A stretch of DNA of 5,748 nucleotides from Planktothrix sp. UBA8402. GTDB taxonomy: Bacteria; Cyanobacteriota; Cyanobacteriia; Cyanobacteriales; Microcoleaceae. Below the pieces are notes generated by a model. That model worked only from the letters and a program-made list of their open reading frames with translations, was not told where the DNA came from and ran no database searches. Below are positions 5,622-5,748 of the stretch, piece after piece; the first letter of the stretch is position 1; each line of letters starts with the position of its first letter. The stretch is from the NCBI GenBank assembly GCA_003456035.1, contig DMPJ01000343.1, positions 207 through 5,954 of the forward strand, given 5' to 3'. The position numbers and the translations under genes are program-made.

Positions 5622-5748
5622 CCACTAAAAATGATTTGAGATCGGTGATTTTATCCTTGGGTTTGGGGTTAGTTGTAACGGGAATGGGAGTGAATGCGAT
5701 CGCTTGTCAAAATTCGTCGAATAGACCCCCCCAACCCCCCCTTGGTAA
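5618..5748 (+). CDS. Partial gene for a secreted or membrane-anchored protein, unknown function
   Basis: The frame opens at ATG 5618, overlapping the miaB stop as ATGA, and is still open at the window end (43 codons and two bases). It begins [10 protein letters not shown], followed by a hydrophobic segment rich in Leu, Gly and Val (about residues 10-29), then NAIAC with Cys30. This resembles a signal peptide. Cleavage could follow Ala29 by signal peptidase I, or AIAC could serve as a poor lipobox for lipid attachment at Cys30. The sequence after it is low in complexity ([13 protein letters not shown], 31-43) and comes from two C7 tracts. A HIP1 site (5696-5703) encodes part of the cleavage region. 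No strong Shine-Dalgarno sequence lies near the start, so translation is probably coupled to miaB. I do not recognise the protein. Confidence 0.6.
   Translation, partial: MTTKNDLRSVILSLGLGLVVTGMGVNAIACQNSSNRPPQPPLG
5726..5743. repeat. Two C7 tracts inside the last gene, similar to the C-rich intergenic repeat
   Basis: C7 (5726-5732), AA, C7 (5735-5741), TT closely resembles the C6-TAA-C6-TT start of the intergenic repeat at 2176-2210. Here it reads in frame as Pro-Pro-Gln-Pro-Pro-Leu. The window ends before it can be seen whether the G-rich half of a hairpin follows. Confidence 0.55.

Noticed and set aside
5631..5639. ATG at 5631 as an alternative start for the last gene
   Set aside because: It is out of frame with the signal-peptide-like sequence and meets TGA two codons later.

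Overview
The window most likely comes from a filamentous cyanobacterium, perhaps Planktothrix or Oscillatoria. Supporting signs are AT-rich coding sequence, the palindrome GCGATCGC (HIP1-type) at 913-920 and 5696-5703, C-rich and GCGAGCG-type intergenic repeats, a Uma2-family protein, and a UPF0175/DUF3368 gene pair. The genus is inferred from style and not proven.

Layout. Positions 1 to about 88 hold what looks like a dispersed palindromic repeat, followed by an AT-rich leader with an 18-bp inverted repeat. A full-length S9-family serine peptidase gene (177-2090, +) follows. A 181-bp gap then carries a long stem-loop, a C-rich repeat hairpin and a good extended -10 promoter. This promoter serves a Uma2-family (PD-(D/E)XK fold) protein gene (2272-3036, +). 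That gene converges on a minus-strand toxin-antitoxin operon: UPF0175 antitoxin (3634-3879) and DUF3368 PIN-like toxin (3143-3637), joined by a 4-base GTGA overlap. A long inverted repeat lies at each end of this operon (3071-3124 downstream, 3923-3970 upstream). Next is a small minus-strand gene for a predicted two-helix membrane protein of 55 residues (3989-4156). It diverges from miaB (4263-5621, +), the tRNA methylthiotransferase. The final 131 bases begin a gene overlapping miaB by ATGA; it encodes a signal-peptide-like N-terminus and is cut by the window end.

How the genes relate. The S9 peptidase and MiaB are core housekeeping functions and are not obviously linked. The Uma2 gene and the toxin-antitoxin pair are accessory genes between them. 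The small membrane protein and miaB appear to share a divergent control region with a self-complementary ATTATAAT box, and the miaB leader starts with a 13-bp stem-loop. The last gene is probably translationally coupled to miaB.

I see no prophage, CRISPR array, insertion sequence, tRNA or rRNA. I found no clearly new multi-gene system. The points most worth a second look are the unlisted small membrane protein, the inverted repeats around the toxin-antitoxin operon, the miaB leader hairpin, and the poly-C tracts in the start of the last gene.
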